Shown: positions 33,682 to 41,869 of the stretch, in pieces
Position numbering within the stretch: the stretch's first letter is position 1
How the letters are laid out: each line of letters starts with the position of its first letter
From: Herpetosiphonaceae bacterium
GTDB lineage: Bacteria; Chloroflexota; Chloroflexia; Chloroflexales; Kallotenuaceae
Length of the DNA: 64,000 nucleotides
Assembly: GCA_036374795.1 (NCBI GenBank)
Contig: DASUTC010000155.1
Location: 1-64,000, forward strand
Direction: 5' to 3'
Program-made: the position numbers and the translations under genes
The notes under the pieces: generated by a model
Databases searched by the model: none
What the model was told of the DNA's origin: nothing
The model's input: only the letters and a program-made list of their open reading frames with translations

Positions 33682-34437
33682 CTACCGAAACATATCCCGA
33701 TCAGGAGCCATCACCAATTGCCGTCCCGATCCGTCTCCGCGCGTGTACGGGTAGCCACGCACCACGGCGACCGGACGCTGATCGACTTTGCCCATCGCCA
33801 GCTCGGCAGCGGCAGCCAGCTCATCGGCGACCGCCAGCACGCTTGCGCTCATCAGGTAGCCGTACGGATCGCGCTGCCCACGATAATCGGCCAGCGGCTC
33901 AAGGCCCGCCACGCCGATCGCGATATTGACCACGCCGTCGCGCCAGGGCCGTCCGAACGAGTCGGTGATGATGACGGGAACGGCAAAGCCAAGCTGCTCC
34001 TCAAGTGTCTGCGCCAGGCCGCGCGCCGAGGCGTCGGGATCGACCGGCAGCAGACAGACCAGATCCGCGCCGGGTACGTTCGAGGCATCGACGCCCGCGT
34101 TGGCGCAGATAAAGCCGTGGCGCGTCTCTGCGATCAGAATGCCGCGATCCATACGCACGATCCGCGCGGCCTCGCGCAGCACCACCTCGATCTGGCGCGG
34201 ATCTTTGTCGTAGCGCGCGGCCCACTGCTGCGCAAAGGGCGACGGCTCGACCGTCTGAAGATCGACCAGCCGCCCCTCGGCTTTGCTCACGATTTTATGG
34301 GTGACAACCAGGATGTCGCCGGGCACGAGCTGCACCTCCGAGACGCGCAGCCCGCGCTGGATAGCGACGATCAGATCATCGCCGTGCTGAACCTCGCCAA
34401 TGCCGTCGATACCGATGATCCGCAATTCTGAAGCCAC
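33682..34437 (-). CDS. cofE: coenzyme F420-0:L-glutamate ligase
   Basis: GTP-dependent ligase that adds L-glutamates to F420-0 (gamma-linked), a late step of F420 synthesis in the cytoplasm. The 251-residue length is typical of stand-alone CofE. Family blocks are GDILVVTHKIVSKAEGR at about residues 39-55, ILIAETRHGFICANAGVDASN at about 99-119, and VIITDSFGRPWRDGVVNIAIG at about 154-174, holding the metal and GTP ligands; DPYGY and VRGYPYTRGDGS come near the C-terminus. It is not fused to a nitroreductase domain, unlike mycobacterial FbiB. The GYD gene ends nine bases upstream and cofC lies just before that, forming a tight cofC-GYD-cofE unit. Confidence 0.95.
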   Translation of the reverse strand: MASELRIIGIDGIGEVQHGDDLIVAIQRGLRVSEVQLVPGDILVVTHKIVSKAEGRLVDLQTVEPSPFAQQWAARYDKDPRQIEVVLREAARIVRMDRGILIAETRHGFICANAGVDASNVPGADLVCLLPVDPDASARGLAQTLEEQLGFAVPVIITDSFGRPWRDGVVNIAIGVAGLEPLADYRGQRDPYGYLMSASVLAVADELAAAAELAMGKVDQRPVAVVRGYPYTRGDGSGRQLVMAPDRDMFR

Positions 34438-34446
34438 GTTCTAGCC

Positions 34447-34746
34447 CTACGTGTGTCTAGTGTTGCGGGCAATCCCGGCGAACTGATCCAGCGGCAGCGC
34501 CGCCATCGTGTGAAACACGAGCGTGCCGGCCCGCGAGTTCTTGACGATCTGCTCCATGATCGTGCGATTATCGGGAGCCTCGACGACGTAGAGAAAATCG
34601 TAATCGCCCATCAGCGCGTAGTCCGCAACAACGTTAATACCATTCTGCTTGAGATCCTCGATGTTCTTCTGCCGACGCTCCGCAATGCCGTGGATGTCTT
34701 GCCGTCCCTTTTCGGTCGGCTTCGCCAGGATGACGTACGTTTCCAT
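34447..34746 (-). CDS. GYD-domain protein in the F420 operon
   Basis: A 99-residue protein of the GYD family (a small alpha-beta barrel-like dimer of unknown role). The family pattern is clear: ETYVILAKPTEKGRQDIHGI at residues 2-21, an Arg/Lys-rich helix RRQKNIEDLKQNGINVV, then YALMGDYDFLYVVEAPDN at about 45-62, with GDYD in place of GxYD. The ATG follows AAGGAGG by seven bases. It sits between cofC and cofE with gaps of 13 and 9 bases, so it is probably co-transcribed with them. No enzymatic role in F420 synthesis is established; it might bind a pathway intermediate or regulate flux. Confidence 0.85.
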   Translation of the reverse strand: METYVILAKPTEKGRQDIHGIAERRQKNIEDLKQNGINVVADYALMGDYDFLYVVEAPDNRTIMEQIVKNSRAGTLVFHTMAALPLDQFAGIARNTRHT

Positions 34747-34759
34747 AGCGTGCCCTCCT

Positions 34760-35386
34760 TTATGGGCCTCGACGGATCGCCATCGAATGCGCGACCGCCA
34801 GCTCCTCGAACATGCGCAGATCATCGGCAGTATCCAGGTCGAGCGCCATGCTCGGCGCGGCATACTCTCGCACCACAAGACCACGGGAGCGCGCCGCCGC
34901 TGTATGCCGCTGTAGGCTGTGCGCCCCGAAAGAAAACGGCAGGCTATCCGGCGGTTGCAGCAGCAGCGCGTTGGTGCCAGCGCCATGCCGATCCGACGCG
35001 ACGACGACCGTTCCGCGCTCTCCCAGCCGCAGCAGCGCGCCGACATCCGCCGTGTCGATCAGCGGCAGATCGGGCAGCACCACCAGCAGCGACGACCAGG
35101 CTCGCCGCTCAAGCAGCGTCTGCCGCGCATACTCCAGACCGGCGTTCAGTCCGTGATCGGGTTGCAGCAGCGGCAGCGCCCCTTCGCCCGCCACCCACTC
35201 CAGCAGCGCCGGGTCCGGGCTGACGACGCAAAGCTGCTCGACGCCCGCTGCCGCCATGATCGCCCGCTGCGCGCGGAGGAAGAGACGCTGCACCAGCGCC
35301 GCGCGCTCCGCGCTCGACAGCTCACCGCTCAGACGGCGCTTCCCGTCGTGCAGCGACCTAAGCGGAACGATCGCGACCGTCGCCAT
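34760..35386 (-). CDS. cofC: phospholactate/phosphoenolpyruvate guanylyltransferase
   Basis: Nucleotidyltransferase that joins GTP to 2-phospholactate or phosphoenolpyruvate to make the activated intermediate for F420-0. The protein has 208 residues. The N-terminal VAIVPLRSLHDGKRRLSGEL (about 4-23) is the GTP-binding loop; VVLPDLPLID (about 98-107) supplies the Asp pair for metal; SDRHGAGTNALLL (about 124-136) and SFGAHSLQRHTAAARSRGL (about 146-164) are CofC-specific, as is ALDLDTADDL. ATG 35384-35386 (complement) has GGGGAA upstream. PEP use is likely given the nearby candidate dehydro-F420-0 reductase, but that is inference. The gene heads the cofC-GYD-cofE unit. Confidence 0.93.
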   Translation of the reverse strand: MATVAIVPLRSLHDGKRRLSGELSSAERAALVQRLFLRAQRAIMAAAGVEQLCVVSPDPALLEWVAGEGALPLLQPDHGLNAGLEYARQTLLERRAWSSLLVVLPDLPLIDTADVGALLRLGERGTVVVASDRHGAGTNALLLQPPDSLPFSFGAHSLQRHTAAARSRGLVVREYAAPSMALDLDTADDLRMFEELAVAHSMAIRRGP

Positions 35387-35480
35387 CGTTCCCCGGCACA
35401 ATGTCCAGATCGACCCATTTGCTCTGCATCGCCTGCCGCATCAGCTCCAACCTATGCTTCATCAACTCGTGCGTGCCCAT
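35358..35480 (-). CDS. possible 40-residue ORF overlapping cofC start
   Basis: A frame from ATG 35478-35480 (complement) to TAG 35358-35360 would encode MGTHELMKHRLELMRQAMQS and a polar tail, overlapping the first nine codons of cofC. The upstream GGGACGG is only a weak ribosome site. The helical Leu/Met/Arg content looks protein-like, but the evidence is thin; it could be a translational coupler for cofC or chance. Confidence 0.2.
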   Translation of the reverse strand: MGTHELMKHRLELMRQAMQSKWVDLDIVPGNDGDGRDRSA

Positions 35481-35540
35481 CGGCCCGCCGTCCCTTGCCA
35501 GGCGGCAACATGCGTGCCGCGCAATCTTTCACCGGCTCCA

Positions 35541-35623
35541 TATGCAGAATCAAAGTGCCCGTTAAGGATTCCTGCGATTCTGCACGAGAACGGGGAATCG
35601 TTGGGCGACACCCACACCCCGGC
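35541..35623. repeat. family D double-hairpin element, copy 2
   Basis: TATGCAGAATC pairs with GCGATTCTGCA; then ACGAGAACGGGGAATCG, TTGGGCGACACCCA (second small stem) and CACCCCGGCC. It lies in the 286-base gap between cofD and cofC. Confidence 0.8.
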
Positions 35624-35672
35624 CTCTGGGCCTCCAGGGAGTAACCGCCTGAGATCGCTTAAGAAGTAAAAT

Positions 35673-36629
35673 CTACTTAATTATTGTAGCATCCTCTGCC
35701 GAAAGCTGAGCGGCAAAGCCCAAGACCTGCTCCGCCAGGCTACGCCGATCGCGCTCGTCGTGCATCACGGTATGTGTCACCAGCACGCGCATACCAAGCG
35801 CGGCGATCGGCGCGTGCAGCGCGGCATCCGCCGTATCGATCACCAATCCATCGATCAACCCCTGATACATGCGCGCCACGCCCAGCGCCGACACCTCGTA
35901 GCCCAGATCGGCCAGCATGCGGTCGGCGGGGCCGCGCAACGCCTTGCCGCCGACGATCGGACTGACGGCAACCTTGGGAGCACGCGCCGCGCCGAGCGCC
36001 TCACGCATCCCGGCGACCGCCAGAATCGGGCCGATGCTGACGATCGGATTCGACGGGCAGAAGACGATCGCCCGCGCCTGCCGCAGCGCGTCGGCGACTG
36101 ACGCGCTGATCGTCGCCTCCTCGATCCCGGCGAAGACCACGCCCTTAACGGTGTCCGCGTGGTGGCGACGCACGAAATAATCCTGAAACGGCAGCACGCC
36201 GTCGGGCGTCGCCACCTGCGTCGCCACGAGCTGATCGCACATCGGCAGCAGCGCCGCGCGAATACCGAGCGCCGTCGCCAGCGTATGCGTCACCTCGGTC
36301 AGCGTTTGCCCGGCCCGAAGACGCTCCGTGCGCGCGATATGCGTTGCGAAATCACGATCGCCGAGGCGAAACCACATATCGTAGCCATACCGTCCGAGCA
36401 TCTCTAGCGTCTGCCAGGTATCGCCGACCACGCCCCAGCCGGTTTCGGGATTGGCGATGCCCGCCAGCGTGTACATCACCGTATCGGCGTCGGGGCTGAT
36501 CCGCAGGCCGAATAGCTCAAAATCATCCGCCGTATTCACGACGATCGTCAGCTCATCTGGCGGTAGCGCCTGGTAGAGGCCGTGAGCGAGCTTTGCGCCG
36601 CCGACGCCGCCCGCAAGTGCAACAATCAT
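35673..36629 (-). CDS. cofD: 2-phospho-L-lactate transferase (F420-0 synthesis)
   Basis: Transfers the phospholactyl or enolpyruvyl-phosphate group from the CofC product to Fo, forming (dehydro-)F420-0. The protein has 318 residues, the usual size. The N-terminal ALAGGVGGAKLAHGL (about 4-18) is the nucleotide-site glycine loop; VVNTADDFELFGLRISPDADTV (in parts, about 30-51) is the family hallmark; WFRLGDRDFATHIARTERL (about 83-101) binds Fo; FCPSNPIVSIGPIL and VSPIVGGKALRGPADRM follow. ATG 36627-36629 (complement) overlaps the end of the upstream PPOX-type gene by four bases. The cofG/cofH (fbiC) genes for Fo synthesis are not in this window. Confidence 0.95.
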   Translation of the reverse strand: MIVALAGGVGGAKLAHGLYQALPPDELTIVVNTADDFELFGLRISPDADTVMYTLAGIANPETGWGVVGDTWQTLEMLGRYGYDMWFRLGDRDFATHIARTERLRAGQTLTEVTHTLATALGIRAALLPMCDQLVATQVATPDGVLPFQDYFVRRHHADTVKGVVFAGIEEATISASVADALRQARAIVFCPSNPIVSIGPILAVAGMREALGAARAPKVAVSPIVGGKALRGPADRMLADLGYEVSALGVARMYQGLIDGLVIDTADAALHAPIAALGMRVLVTHTVMHDERDRRSLAEQVLGFAAQLSAEDATIIK

Positions 36630-37027
36630 TCGTCGCACCCGTAGGTGACAACACGATCGATCGTCATCCGAAGCGTGACCCGCTGCTGGCTCTGGAACTT
36701 TGTCACCCAGGCATCCGCAACCTCCTGGGGGAAATAGCGTGTCGCCAGGATCGCCGCGTCGGCCTGGGCAACTGCCTGATCGTCGATCATGATTGCCGTC
36801 CCGGTGATCGTCAGATAGCGATAGCCATCTTCGATACACACCGAGATGCGCGAGTCGCGCTCTACATTCTTGAATTTAACGCGACCTTCGGCGGTATTCA
36901 TCATGATCTCATCGCCTTGCACGTCATACCAGACTACCGACTGATGCGGCGTACCGTCAAGATTGATCGTGGCGAGCACGGCAAAACGGGGGGCTTCCAA
37001 AAACGAACGAATCTGTTCCGACAGCAT
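36626..37027 (-). CDS. PPOX-class F420-dependent split-barrel protein
   Basis: A 133-residue split-barrel protein of the pyridoxamine 5'-phosphate oxidase superfamily, in the F420-dependent subgroup. FLEAPRFAVLATINLDGTPH at about 9-28, QSVVWYDVQGDEIMMNTAEGRVKFKN (in parts, about 29-54), RDSRISVCIED and YRYLTITGTA are typical. Such enzymes use F420H2 (or heme or flavin) for redox chemistry. Its four-base overlap with cofD strongly supports an F420 role. The ATG at 37025-37027 (complement) has AAGGAG but at a long 12-base spacing. The substrate is unknown. Confidence 0.88.
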   Translation of the reverse strand: MLSEQIRSFLEAPRFAVLATINLDGTPHQSVVWYDVQGDEIMMNTAEGRVKFKNVERDSRISVCIEDGYRYLTITGTAIMIDDQAVAQADAAILATRYFPQEVADAWVTKFQSQQRVTLRMTIDRVVTYGCDE

Positions 37028-37350
37028 AAGTAGATTGTACTCCTTCGTCTCGACAGGAACGTAGCTTCGGCTGGAACACTCATAGTAACACAAACGGCAC
37101 GCGCCGTGGGAGGATTGATCTATCAGCGACCGTATATTGGTTACGTCGATAGCGTTCCTTTCGTCCACAGACTATGGTACGATATACGCCACAAGAAGCA
37201 ATCAGCCTGTACTACAATCTTTGGAGCACTCTCTCTACCTTCCATCCTAAGCTCATCGTGGAACACCCTCGCCCGTCTATCGATACGAGAGCCGAATCAG
37301 TGATGAGGCTGCTGCTGCTATCTTCCTAGCAGCGCGGACCGAGCAAGCCT
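37028..37350. other. intergenic region between divergent units
   Basis: About 320 bases between the start of the F420-unit gene and the start of the PAS kinase gene. It is AT-richer than its surroundings and must contain promoters for both directions, but no well-spaced -35/-10 pair stood out. No gene, hairpin or repeat family was recognised. Confidence 0.4.
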
Positions 37351-40300
37351 ATGGTATATGTGCGCTTGAATCAGATCCAACGACTAGCACTTGGCATTAC
37401 GCTGATCTATGTGGTGTTTGCCAGTATCTGGATCATTCTGACCGATCCGCTGATTGAGCGGCTCGCGCTCGATCCACGCACTGCGTCTATCTTACACATA
37501 CTCCAGGGCGGGATCTTCGTTTTCGTCACCAGCGTGTTGCTCTTCGTCCTGACCTACCGCGAGATGCTGGGGCTTCAGCGGGTCCAGCAGCGCTATCACG
37601 CGCTGTTCGAGGGCTCGCAGGATGCGTTGTTCGTGCTCGATGCGCAGGGCCGCAACCTGGATGCGAACGGCGCGGCGCTCAAGCTCACCGGCTACACGCT
37701 CGACGAGCTACGGCATCTGAACGCCATCGATCTGGTGCCTGCGCGTGAGCGCGAGCGCTTTGCCGCCTGCCTGCGCGCGTTCGATGCGAGCACAGACAGC
37801 CAGTATGTCGCCGCGCACCGGCTGCAGACCAGAGCGGGCACGATCGTGCCGATCGAAGTTTCGGTCAGCCCGATCCAGTTCGCCAGACAACAGGCGCTGC
37901 TGTGCATTGCCCGCGATACCAGACGGCGGCACGAGGCAGAGGCGGCGGTGCGGAAAAGCGAGGAGCGCTTTCGGCTGCTGATCGACGCAGCGCCCGTAGC
38001 CATGACCCTGAGCCGCGACAACACGACGATCTACACCAACGAGGCCTATCGCAGCCTCTTTGGCTACGCCGATCGGTCTTTCGTGTACGGCACATCGTTT
38101 CTCAATCGGGTCGCGCCGTGCGAGCGCGAGCGCATCGCGCGGCTCATCGATCAGCGACAAGCGGGCAGCGGCCTGCTCCCATCCTACGAAACGCTTGCGC
38201 AGCGCAGCGATGGCTCCACGTTTCCCATCCACGTCGATGTCACGCGCATCGAGCTACCCGACGGCCCCGCTGAGCTGGCGTTCGTCACCGATATTACCGA
38301 GCGCAAGCGCGCCGAAGAGGTGATCATCAAGTCGCGGGATTTCCACCTCTCGCTCTTCGAGGAGTTTCCGGCGCTGATCTGGCGGGCCGATCCGAGCGGC
38401 GAGTGCAATTACTTCAATAAGACCTGGCTCGCGTTCAGAGGGCGGACGCTCGAACAAGAGCTGGCGGGGTGGCGTAGCGCGATCCCAGCCGAGGATCTGG
38501 CGCGCTGCCGTGAGATCTTTGTCAGGGCCTTCCGCGAGCGCAGCCCGTTCGAGACAGAGTACCGGCTTCAGCGCCACGATGGCGAGTATCGCTGGATTCT
38601 GGACTACGGCAGGCCCTTCTGCGATCTCGACGGCACGTTTGCGGGCTACATCGGCGCGTGCTACGACATCACCGATCGCAAACAGGCGGCGGAGGCGCTG
38701 CGCGAGGCCGAGGAGCGGCTGCGCACCATCGTCGCCAGCGCGCCGATCACGCTCTTCGCGATCGATCGTAACGGCGTGTTCACCTTCGTCGAGGGCAAGG
38801 GCCGGAACATTCTCGCCCCACCAGGCAGCGATCTCGTCGGTCAGTCGGTCGGTGATGTGTACGCCGACTATCCCGAAGTGTACGAGCGCGTGCGGCGCGC
38901 GCTCGGCGGCGAGTCCTTCACCGCGACGAGTCAGATCGGCAGATATACCTTTGAAACCCACTGGACGCCGATGCATGGCGCGGGGGGCCAGGTTGCAGGC
39001 GTGATCGGCGTGGCGGTCGATGTCACCGAGCGGCAGCAGGCCCAGGTGGCGCTGCAAGAGTCCGAGGCGAACCTGCGGGCGATCTTTGACAATGCTTACC
39101 AAACTGTCATGTTGCTGGACCGCGATCTGCGCGTTAAATCGTATAATCGTTTTGCTCAGATGGCCGTGACGGCGATCTACGGCAAGCAGATCGAGATCGG
39201 TCGCCCGATGCTGGAGTATATCCCGCCGGAGGATACCGACCTCTTTATCGATCTTTTCAACAAAACGCTGGCGGGCACAACCCAGATGATCGAGCGTCCG
39301 ACGAGCGGCAGCAACGGCACGGAATGGTGGGAGCTCTACTATAATCCGCTCCGAACGGCGAGCGGTGAGATCTCCGGCGTGGCCTTTACCGCGCGTAATA
39401 TTACCGAGCGCAAGCGCGCCGAAGAAGAACTCCGCCGCACCGAAGAGCAGCTTCGTACCGTGATCGCCAGCGCGCCGATCATTTTACTGGCATTCGATCG
39501 GCAGGGCATGGTCACGGTTTCGGAGGGCAAGGCGCTTGAAACGCTGGGGCTGACATCCGGCGAGCTTGTCGGTCGCTCGATCTTCGAGGTCTACCACGAC
39601 CATCCGCATATGGTCGCGCACGCGCACCGTGCGCTGGCTGGCGAGGCGTACACGGCTGTGGTACAAATCGAGGGGCTGACCTTTGAGATGCGCCTGGCGC
39701 CCGTTCGGGACGAAGATGGCGCTGTCTCCGGCGTGATCATCGTCGCGACCGACATCACCGATCGGCAGCAGGCCGAGATGCTGCTGCGCGAAACCGAGGC
39801 GCGCGAGCAGGCGATTCTGAACGGCACGAGCGACTACGTGTATCTGAAAGACCGCGAAGGCCGCTTTTTGCTGGTCAATCCGGCGACAGCGCGCCTGATC
39901 GGACGTCCAGCCGATGAGCTGATCGGCCAGTACTCGCTGGATGTGTTCATACCCGAAGCCGCAGACGAATTGTATCGCACGGATCAGGTGGTGCTGAGCA
40001 CGGGACAGATGTATCAAACCGAGATCAACTGGACCAAAGATGGGCAGACCAGGACCCTGCTGCTCCAGAAATCGCCACATCGCGATGCGAAAGGCCAGAT
40101 CCAGGGGATCATCGGCATTGGACGCGATATTACCGATCGGAAGCGGATGGAGCGAGCGCTGCAAGATGCCCGCGACGTGTATCTTACGCTGGTCGAGGAA
40201 GCGCCGATGCTGGTCTGGCGCACCGACCGCCACGGCGCTTGCGATTTCGTCAATAAGCAGTGGCTTGAGTTTACCGGCGCGACGCCCGATCAGGTGCGTG

Positions 40301-41271
40301 GCAATGGCTGGCTCGGATTTGTTTCCACCCGCGACCGCGAGGTGGTTGGAGAGGCATATACCGCCGCATGGCAGGAGCGTGACATCTTCGAGGCGGAGTT
40401 TCGCGCCCGTCGCTATGATGGCGTCGAGCGCTGGATGGTGACGCGCGGCACGCCATTCTTCGACGATCATGGCGCGTTCGCGGGGTATATCGGAACCTGC
40501 ACCGACATTAACGAGCGCAAGCGGCAGGAGCAGATCAAGGACGATTTCCTGGCGCTCGCCTCGCATGAGCTGAGAACGCCGCTCTCCACGCTGATCGGCT
40601 ACATTCACCTCGTAAAGCGCTGGTCGACGAAGCAGCAGATCGATGCGCGGATCGAGCGGGCGCTGGCGGCCATGAGCAGCGAGAGCGAGCAGCTTGAACG
40701 GCTGATCAACGATCTGCTCGACGTCAGCCGCATTCAGACCGGTCGGCTGCACATACGCTGCTACCCGCTGGATATGAGCGCGGTAGTGCGGCGCATCATC
40801 GACGGCCTCCAGATGGTCTATCCTGAGCACATCTTTACGCTGGATCTGCCCGGCGACGCGCCGATCATCGTCACAGCCGATATGCAACGGATCGAGCAAG
40901 TGATCACTAATCTGTGTACCAATGCGGCCAAGTACTCGCCGACGGGTACGCAGATCGAGATTCGCCTTCAGGCGACCGATCAGGCCGTCGAGCTTCGTGT
41001 GGGCGACCAGGGCCTTGGGATTCCCGCAGCCGACCTACCGTATATTTTCGATCGCTTTTATCAGGTGCAGCGGCCCGTCCGTGAGTCGCGGCCTGGGCTA
41101 GGACTGGGCTTATTCATTACGCACGAGATCGTGCGTCAGCACAACGGTACCATTACCGTCGAGTCCGTTGAAAATCACGGTAGCACGTTTACAGTTCGGC
41201 TCCCAATCGAGCATAAACCATCCGAGGAGTTCAGCGCAGATGCAGACCCTACCGTTCACCCCTCAGCCTGA
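37351..41271 (+). CDS. hybrid-free sensor kinase with eight PAS domains
   Basis: A 1306-residue membrane-bound histidine kinase. Two N-terminal helices (LALGITLIYVVFASIWIIL at about 12-30; GGIFVFVTSVLLFVLTY at about 53-69) enclose only a short external loop, so sensing is probably cytoplasmic. Eight PAS units start at about residues 80, 200, 325, 450, 568, 693, 811 and 936, each ending in a DITD/DVTE-RKxAE hinge. Units 4 and 6 (LRT.(I/V)ASAPI...) and units 3 and 8 (LFEEFPALIW / LVEEAPMLVW) are similar pairs, evidence of internal duplication. The HisKA box [20 protein letters not shown] is at about 1063-1082; the ATPase domain has LCTNAAKYSPTG, DQGLGIPAADLPYIFDRFYQ and GLGLGLFITHEIV. The response-regulator gene overlaps its end. 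Confidence 0.93.
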   Translation: MVYVRLNQIQRLALGITLIYVVFASIWIILTDPLIERLALDPRTASILHILQGGIFVFVTSVLLFVLTYREMLGLQRVQQRYHALFEGSQDALFVLDAQGRNLDANGAALKLTGYTLDELRHLNAIDLVPARERERFAACLRAFDASTDSQYVAAHRLQTRAGTIVPIEVSVSPIQFARQQALLCIARDTRRRHEAEAAVRKSEERFRLLIDAAPVAMTLSRDNTTIYTNEAYRSLFGYADRSFVYGTSFLNRVAPCERERIARLIDQRQAGSGLLPSYETLAQRSDGSTFPIHVDVTRIELPDGPAELAFVTDITERKRAEEVIIKSRDFHLSLFEEFPALIWRADPSGECNYFNKTWLAFRGRTLEQELAGWRSAIPAEDLARCREIFVRAFRERSPFETEYRLQRHDGEYRWILDYGRPFCDLDGTFAGYIGACYDITDRKQAAEALREAEERLRTIVASAPITLFAIDRNGVFTFVEGKGRNILAPPGSDLVGQSVGDVYADYPEVYERVRRALGGESFTATSQIGRYTFETHWTPMHGAGGQVAGVIGVAVDVTERQQAQVALQESEANLRAIFDNAYQTVMLLDRDLRVKSYNRFAQMAVTAIYGKQIEIGRPMLEYIPPEDTDLFIDLFNKTLAGTTQMIERPTSGSNGTEWWELYYNPLRTASGEISGVAFTARNITERKRAEEELRRTEEQLRTVIASAPIILLAFDRQGMVTVSEGKALETLGLTSGELVGRSIFEVYHDHPHMVAHAHRALAGEAYTAVVQIEGLTFEMRLAPVRDEDGAVSGVIIVATDITDRQQAEMLLRETEAREQAILNGTSDYVYLKDREGRFLLVNPATARLIGRPADELIGQYSLDVFIPEAADELYRTDQVVLSTGQMYQTEINWTKDGQTRTLLLQKSPHRDAKGQIQGIIGIGRDITDRKRMERALQDARDVYLTLVEEAPMLVWRTDRHGACDFVNKQWLEFTGATPDQVRGNGWLGFVSTRDREVVGEAYTAAWQERDIFEAEFRARRYDGVERWMVTRGTPFFDDHGAFAGYIGTCTDINERKRQEQIKDDFLALASHELRTPLSTLIGYIHLVKRWSTKQQIDARIERALAAMSSESEQLERLINDLLDVSRIQTGRLHIRCYPLDMSAVVRRIIDGLQMVYPEHIFTLDLPGDAPIIVTADMQRIEQVITNLCTNAAKYSPTGTQIEIRLQATDQAVELRVGDQGLGIPAADLPYIFDRFYQVQRPVRESRPGLGLGLFITHEIVRQHNGTITVESVENHGSTFTVRLPIEHKPSEEFSADADPTVHPSA

Positions 41272-41755
41272 GGTAGCCAACGATGGTTGGCGGGCCGATT
41301 GCCTTTCGACCACCCCTCAGTATAACTATCATCAGTCTCCAGGCGAGCCGTCCCCGATCGACCACGATCATCTCGGCGGGGCGAGCCCGTCGCGTCCGAT
41401 CTTGATCGTTGAAGATGATCGCGGGCTCAGCACGATGTTGACGCTGGCATTGGAAGACGCGCGCTACACGGTGGAGGTGTCGGAAAATGGCGCGGAAGCC
41501 CTGGTGCGGCTCAAAACACTGCGTCCACGGCTGATCCTGCTCGATCTGCGCATGCCGATCATGGATGGCCCGACGTTTCTGCGCCAGCTTTTCAGCGAGC
41601 GGCACCCGGTCGCGCCGCTGCCGCCGATCATCATTATGACGGCCTACGGCGACATCGATCCCGAAGTCAGCAGGCTTGGCCTGCCGTCGATCATCAAGCC
41701 GATGAAGATCGACGCGCTGCTCCAGATGATCGAGCAGTACGCGGAAGCGGAGTAG
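41240..41755 (+). CDS. single-domain response regulator (CheY-like)
   Basis: A 171-residue receiver protein without a DNA-binding or enzymatic output. Residues about 1-50 are a polar, Pro/Ser-rich extension. The receiver (about 52-171) starts RPILIVEDDRGLSTML, with the Asp-Asp pocket, the phosphorylated Asp in LILLDLRMPIMDG (about 106), Thr in IIIMTAYGDID and Lys in IIKPMKIDAL. The ATG has GAGGAG about ten bases upstream and overlaps the kinase gene by 32 bases, so the pair is translationally coupled. It probably relays phosphate from the multi-PAS kinase to an unidentified partner. It ends just before a family A array. Confidence 0.92.
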   Translation: MQTLPFTPQPEVANDGWRADCLSTTPQYNYHQSPGEPSPIDHDHLGGASPSRPILIVEDDRGLSTMLTLALEDARYTVEVSENGAEALVRLKTLRPRLILLDLRMPIMDGPTFLRQLFSERHPVAPLPPIIIMTAYGDIDPEVSRLGLPSIIKPMKIDALLQMIEQYAEAE

Positions 41756-41760
41756 GACCG

Positions 41761-41869
41761 GCAAGCAAGGAATAAGAGAGCAAGCGAACAAGGGAGTCAA
41801 GCCCTTGTTCGTTTGTTCTTTTGTACAGTTCTCGGTTTTCCCTTTGTGCTGTGTCGCTTTGTGCTTTCG
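41761..41869. repeat. family A 8-mer word array, palindromic, invading a gene end
   Basis: Begins five bases after the response-regulator stop: GCAAGCAAGG, AATAAGAG, AGCAAGCG, AACAAGGG, centre AGTCAAG, then CCCTTGTTCG, TTTGTTCTTTTG and a longer T-rich arm to GCTTTCGTC. The stop codon and last 24 or so codons of the convergent MFS gene (ending at 41797) lie inside it. Confidence 0.78.
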
